A DNA stretch of 25,516 bases, from assembly GCA_017959625.1 (NCBI GenBank), contig JAGDAG010000214.1, positions 1 to 25,516 on the forward strand. The letters run 5' to 3'. Shown here one piece after another: positions 23,672-25,516 of the stretch. The translations under genes were made by a program, and so were the position numbers. The notes beneath the pieces were generated by a model. The model was not told the DNA's origin. It saw nothing but the letters and a program-made list of their open reading frames with translations, and did not search any database. The stretch's first letter is position 1, and each line of letters begins with the position of its first letter. Source of the DNA: Abditibacteriota bacterium. GTDB taxonomy: Bacteria > Armatimonadota > UBA5829.

Positions 23672-24813
23672 AAGGCATGCTCCATAAAGTTGCTGAGAAG
23701 CCCGGTGAGTATCTCCGACTCCTCCAGAAAGGCGTCGTGCCCCTTGTTGGTCTCCACCTCGGTGTAGCTCACGTCCCTCCCCGCCCGGCGCAGGGCGGAC
23801 ACTATTTTCTTCATGGTGGCGGGAGGGAACAGCCAGTCGGAGGAAAAGGATATCACCAGAAACTTGCTGTCGGTCCGCTCGAAGGCCTTTCTCATGCTGC
23901 CGTAGTGGTGGCTGAGATCGAAATAATCCATCCCCTTGGTTATATACAGGTAGGAATTGGGGTCGAAGCGGTTGAAAAACTTCTGCCCGGCGTTGTATTC
24001 CAGGGTCCCCTATATGGAAAACTCTATGTCCCAGCTGAAATCGGGCTGTTCCTTTTTCTGGAAATCCCTGCCGTAGCGTTCACGCATATATTCCTCGGAA
24101 AAATACTGTATGAGCCCTATCATCCTGGCGGTCCTCAGGCCGATGACGGGCTGCTCCGGCTTGTCGTAATAGTCGCCGTTGTTCCAGTTGGGGTCGTTCA
24201 TGATGGCGTTCCGCGCCACGCAGTCGAAGGCGATCTCCCTGGGGTCCACGGCGGCGGTGGCAGCCAGAAGTATGTTCAGCTCCATCATGTCGGGATAATC
24301 CGCCGCGAACTGCAGCAGCTGCATGCCTCCGAAAGAGCCCCCGGCCATGGCAAAGAGCTTTTCTATGCCCATGCTGTCTATGAGCTTTTTCTGGGCCGCC
24401 ACCATATCTCTTATGGTGACTATGGGGAACCTCATGGCGTAGGGCCTGCCGGTGGCGGGGTCTATGGAGGAAGGGCCGCTGGAGCCCTGGCACCCTCCTA
24501 TGATATTGGTGCAGATAACGAAATATTTGTTGGTGTCGAAGGCTTTTCCGGGGCCTATCATATCGTCCCACCAGCCCGGGTCCTGATCCTGGGGCGTGTG
24601 ATAGCCTGCGGCATGGGCGTCTCCCGTAAGGGCGTGGAAGATGAGTATGCCGTTGGTTTTTTCGTCGTTCAGCCTGCCGTAGGTCTCGTAGGCTATCGTG
24701 ACGGGGCCGAAGACCTCGCCGGATTCCAGAGTAAGGCTGTCAAAGGTATAGTGTTTGAGCTTTACGAGCCCCACCGAAGTGGGGTCGCCGGGATCGTAGG
24801 GTTTGTGAGCCAT
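23668..24813 (-). pseudogene. metX: Homoserine O-acetyltransferase MetX, interrupted by in-frame TAG
   Basis: The full frame would encode 381 residues, the normal MetX length, but codon 268 (24010-24012) is TAG. The upstream part encodes the alpha/beta-hydrolase core, including the oxyanion/family motif LTGDAHAAG and the nucleophile S160 in GGSFGGM. Downstream, in the same frame, the family sequence resumes (GTLEYNAGQKFFNRFDPNSY) and holds D326 (SSDWLFPP) and H359 (KGHDAFL). The truncated product therefore lacks two of three catalytic residues. By hand alignment with family members reading IEgYLeYqG, the lost codon was probably GAG (Glu), one base from TAG. MetX acetylates homoserine from acetyl-CoA. 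A recent nonsense mutation, a sequencing error or read-through are all possible. The ATG overlaps the tauE-like stop by 1 nt. Confidence 0.85.
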
Positions 24814-25516
24814 TATTTTTTATCCCCCTGTAAAAGTGTTCGTATCATCAGGCCTGTCACCAGAAGCATGAAAACGCCGAAGGCGATATTCAGAAAACGC
24901 GTATGGGCATACGCCGCCAGACTTGAGCCCGCCACGGAAAAAAGCGCCGCGCCGACGCCGGCGGCCAGCCCCGCCCGGAAGTCCACGTTGCCCCAGCGGG
25001 ACTGCAGATATATCCCCGTAAGGGCGGTGGGCACCATGCACAAAAGGCTGATCCCCTGGGCGGTCTTCTGCCCCAGCCCCAAAAGCAGCATGCAGGGCAC
25101 CAGCACTATGCCCCCGCCTATGCCCAGAAGCCCCGAAAGGGTGCCGCTCAGAAGCCCCAGCAGCGCAAGGGACGCGTAAAGCCAAAAGCCCGCAACGGAG
25201 TTTGTCTCCGGCGAAAAAACGCCCCTTCCCGTTATGCCGGAGTATATCATGTTCAGCGCGGTATAGGCAAGCAGCGCTATGAATATCAGCCTCAGGGGGC
25301 GGGTCTTTATGCGCTTCACTATATACGAGCCTATGGAAGAGCCGCATACGGCGCCGCCGATGATGAAAAGGCTGAAAACAAAGTTTATATTGCCGTGCAG
25401 GGTATAGGGAGCCAGAGCCGCCAGGGCTATGAGACAGGCGCACACCAGGCTGATGCCCTGGGCCTTTTTTTGCTCCAGCCCCAAAAGCAGCACCATGAGG
25501 GGCACCACTATGGTGC
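24813..25516 (-). CDS. TauE/SafE family sulfite exporter-like permease, partial
   Basis: The C-terminal 233 or so residues of a multi-pass membrane protein; the frame stays open to the window edge, so its start is missing. Two tandem homologous halves are seen: VPLMVLLLGLEQKKAQGIS and VPCMLLLGLGQKTAQGIS, each followed by hydrophobic helices, the second preceded by LSGTLSGLLGIGGGIVL. This is the inverted-repeat pattern of the TauE/SafE (UPF0721) family, which exports sulfite or organosulfur anions in studied cases. Its stop shares one base with the metX start (TAATG), so the pair is coupled. A link to sulfur or methionine metabolism is tempting but inferred from position only. Confidence 0.9.
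   Translation of the reverse strand, partial: TIVVPLMVLLLGLEQKKAQGISLVCACLIALAALAPYTLHGNINFVFSLFIIGGAVCGSSIGSYIVKRIKTRPLRLIFIALLAYTALNMIYSGITGRGVFSPETNSVAGFWLYASLALLGLLSGTLSGLLGIGGGIVLVPCMLLLGLGQKTAQGISLLCMVPTALTGIYLQSRWGNVDFRAGLAAGVGAALFSVAGSSLAAYAHTRFLNIAFGVFMLLVTGLMIRTLLQGDKK

Noticed and set aside
24010..24012. UAG recoded as an amino acid throughout the genome
   Set aside because: Several other genes end in TAG at the natural end of their family, and read-through would add non-homologous tails or run into the next gene's signal peptide.

Overview
The window is a densely packed, GC-rich bacterial segment with a Gram-negative-type envelope. Several products have lipoprotein or Sec signal peptides, and a GmhA-type sedoheptulose-7-phosphate isomerase is present. 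Many exported carbohydrate-active enzymes, a transglutaminase-like protein, a serpin and MetX/MetW methionine synthesis suggest a polysaccharide-degrading bacterium from a poorly cultivated phylum. I cannot fix the taxon from sequence alone. In the housekeeping genes ATA is a common Ile codon. TTA, CTA and TCA codons are so rare that very long phase-locked antisense frames stay open; these are shadows, not genes.

Plus strand, 1-6464: the 3' end of an NlpC/P60 peptidase, an FKBP-type lipoprotein, gmhA, then a tight run of ftsH, pfkA, a serpin-like lipoprotein (1-nt overlap with pfkA) and a hexapeptide acetyltransferase, closed by a strong terminator. A convergent intergenic stretch (6465-6683) holds only hairpins.

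Minus strand, 6684-14972: proS, a U32 peptidase-family gene and a xylose-isomerase-like TIM-barrel gene form one tight unit behind an extended -10 promoter. A second extended -10 promoter precedes a large exported glycoside-hydrolase-like protein and a protein with a degenerate trypsin fold plus a DUF6273 domain.

Minus strand, 15134-18394: a visibly AT-richer cassette carries a transglutaminase-like exported protein behind a perfect-consensus sigma70 promoter, and an unrecognised exported protein. It is bracketed by two 55-bp direct repeats that differ at two positions. Each repeat holds a perfect 11-bp-stem terminator hairpin and a stop codon. This looks like a cassette that entered at the 3' end of the GH127 gene and is the most unusual structure in the window.

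Minus strand, 18440-25516: TauE/SafE permease (partial), metX, metW, a membrane-anchored hypothetical, a GH42-like glycosidase and a GH127-like arabinofuranosidase are linked by 1-, 4-, 8- and 4-nt overlaps and a 12-nt gap. metX is interrupted by an in-frame TAG that separates the catalytic Ser from the Asp and His. Other surprises are an ftsH frame with no ATG/GTG/TTG at the Shine-Dalgarno-spaced position (apparently ATC) and a serpin with a shortened reactive loop.
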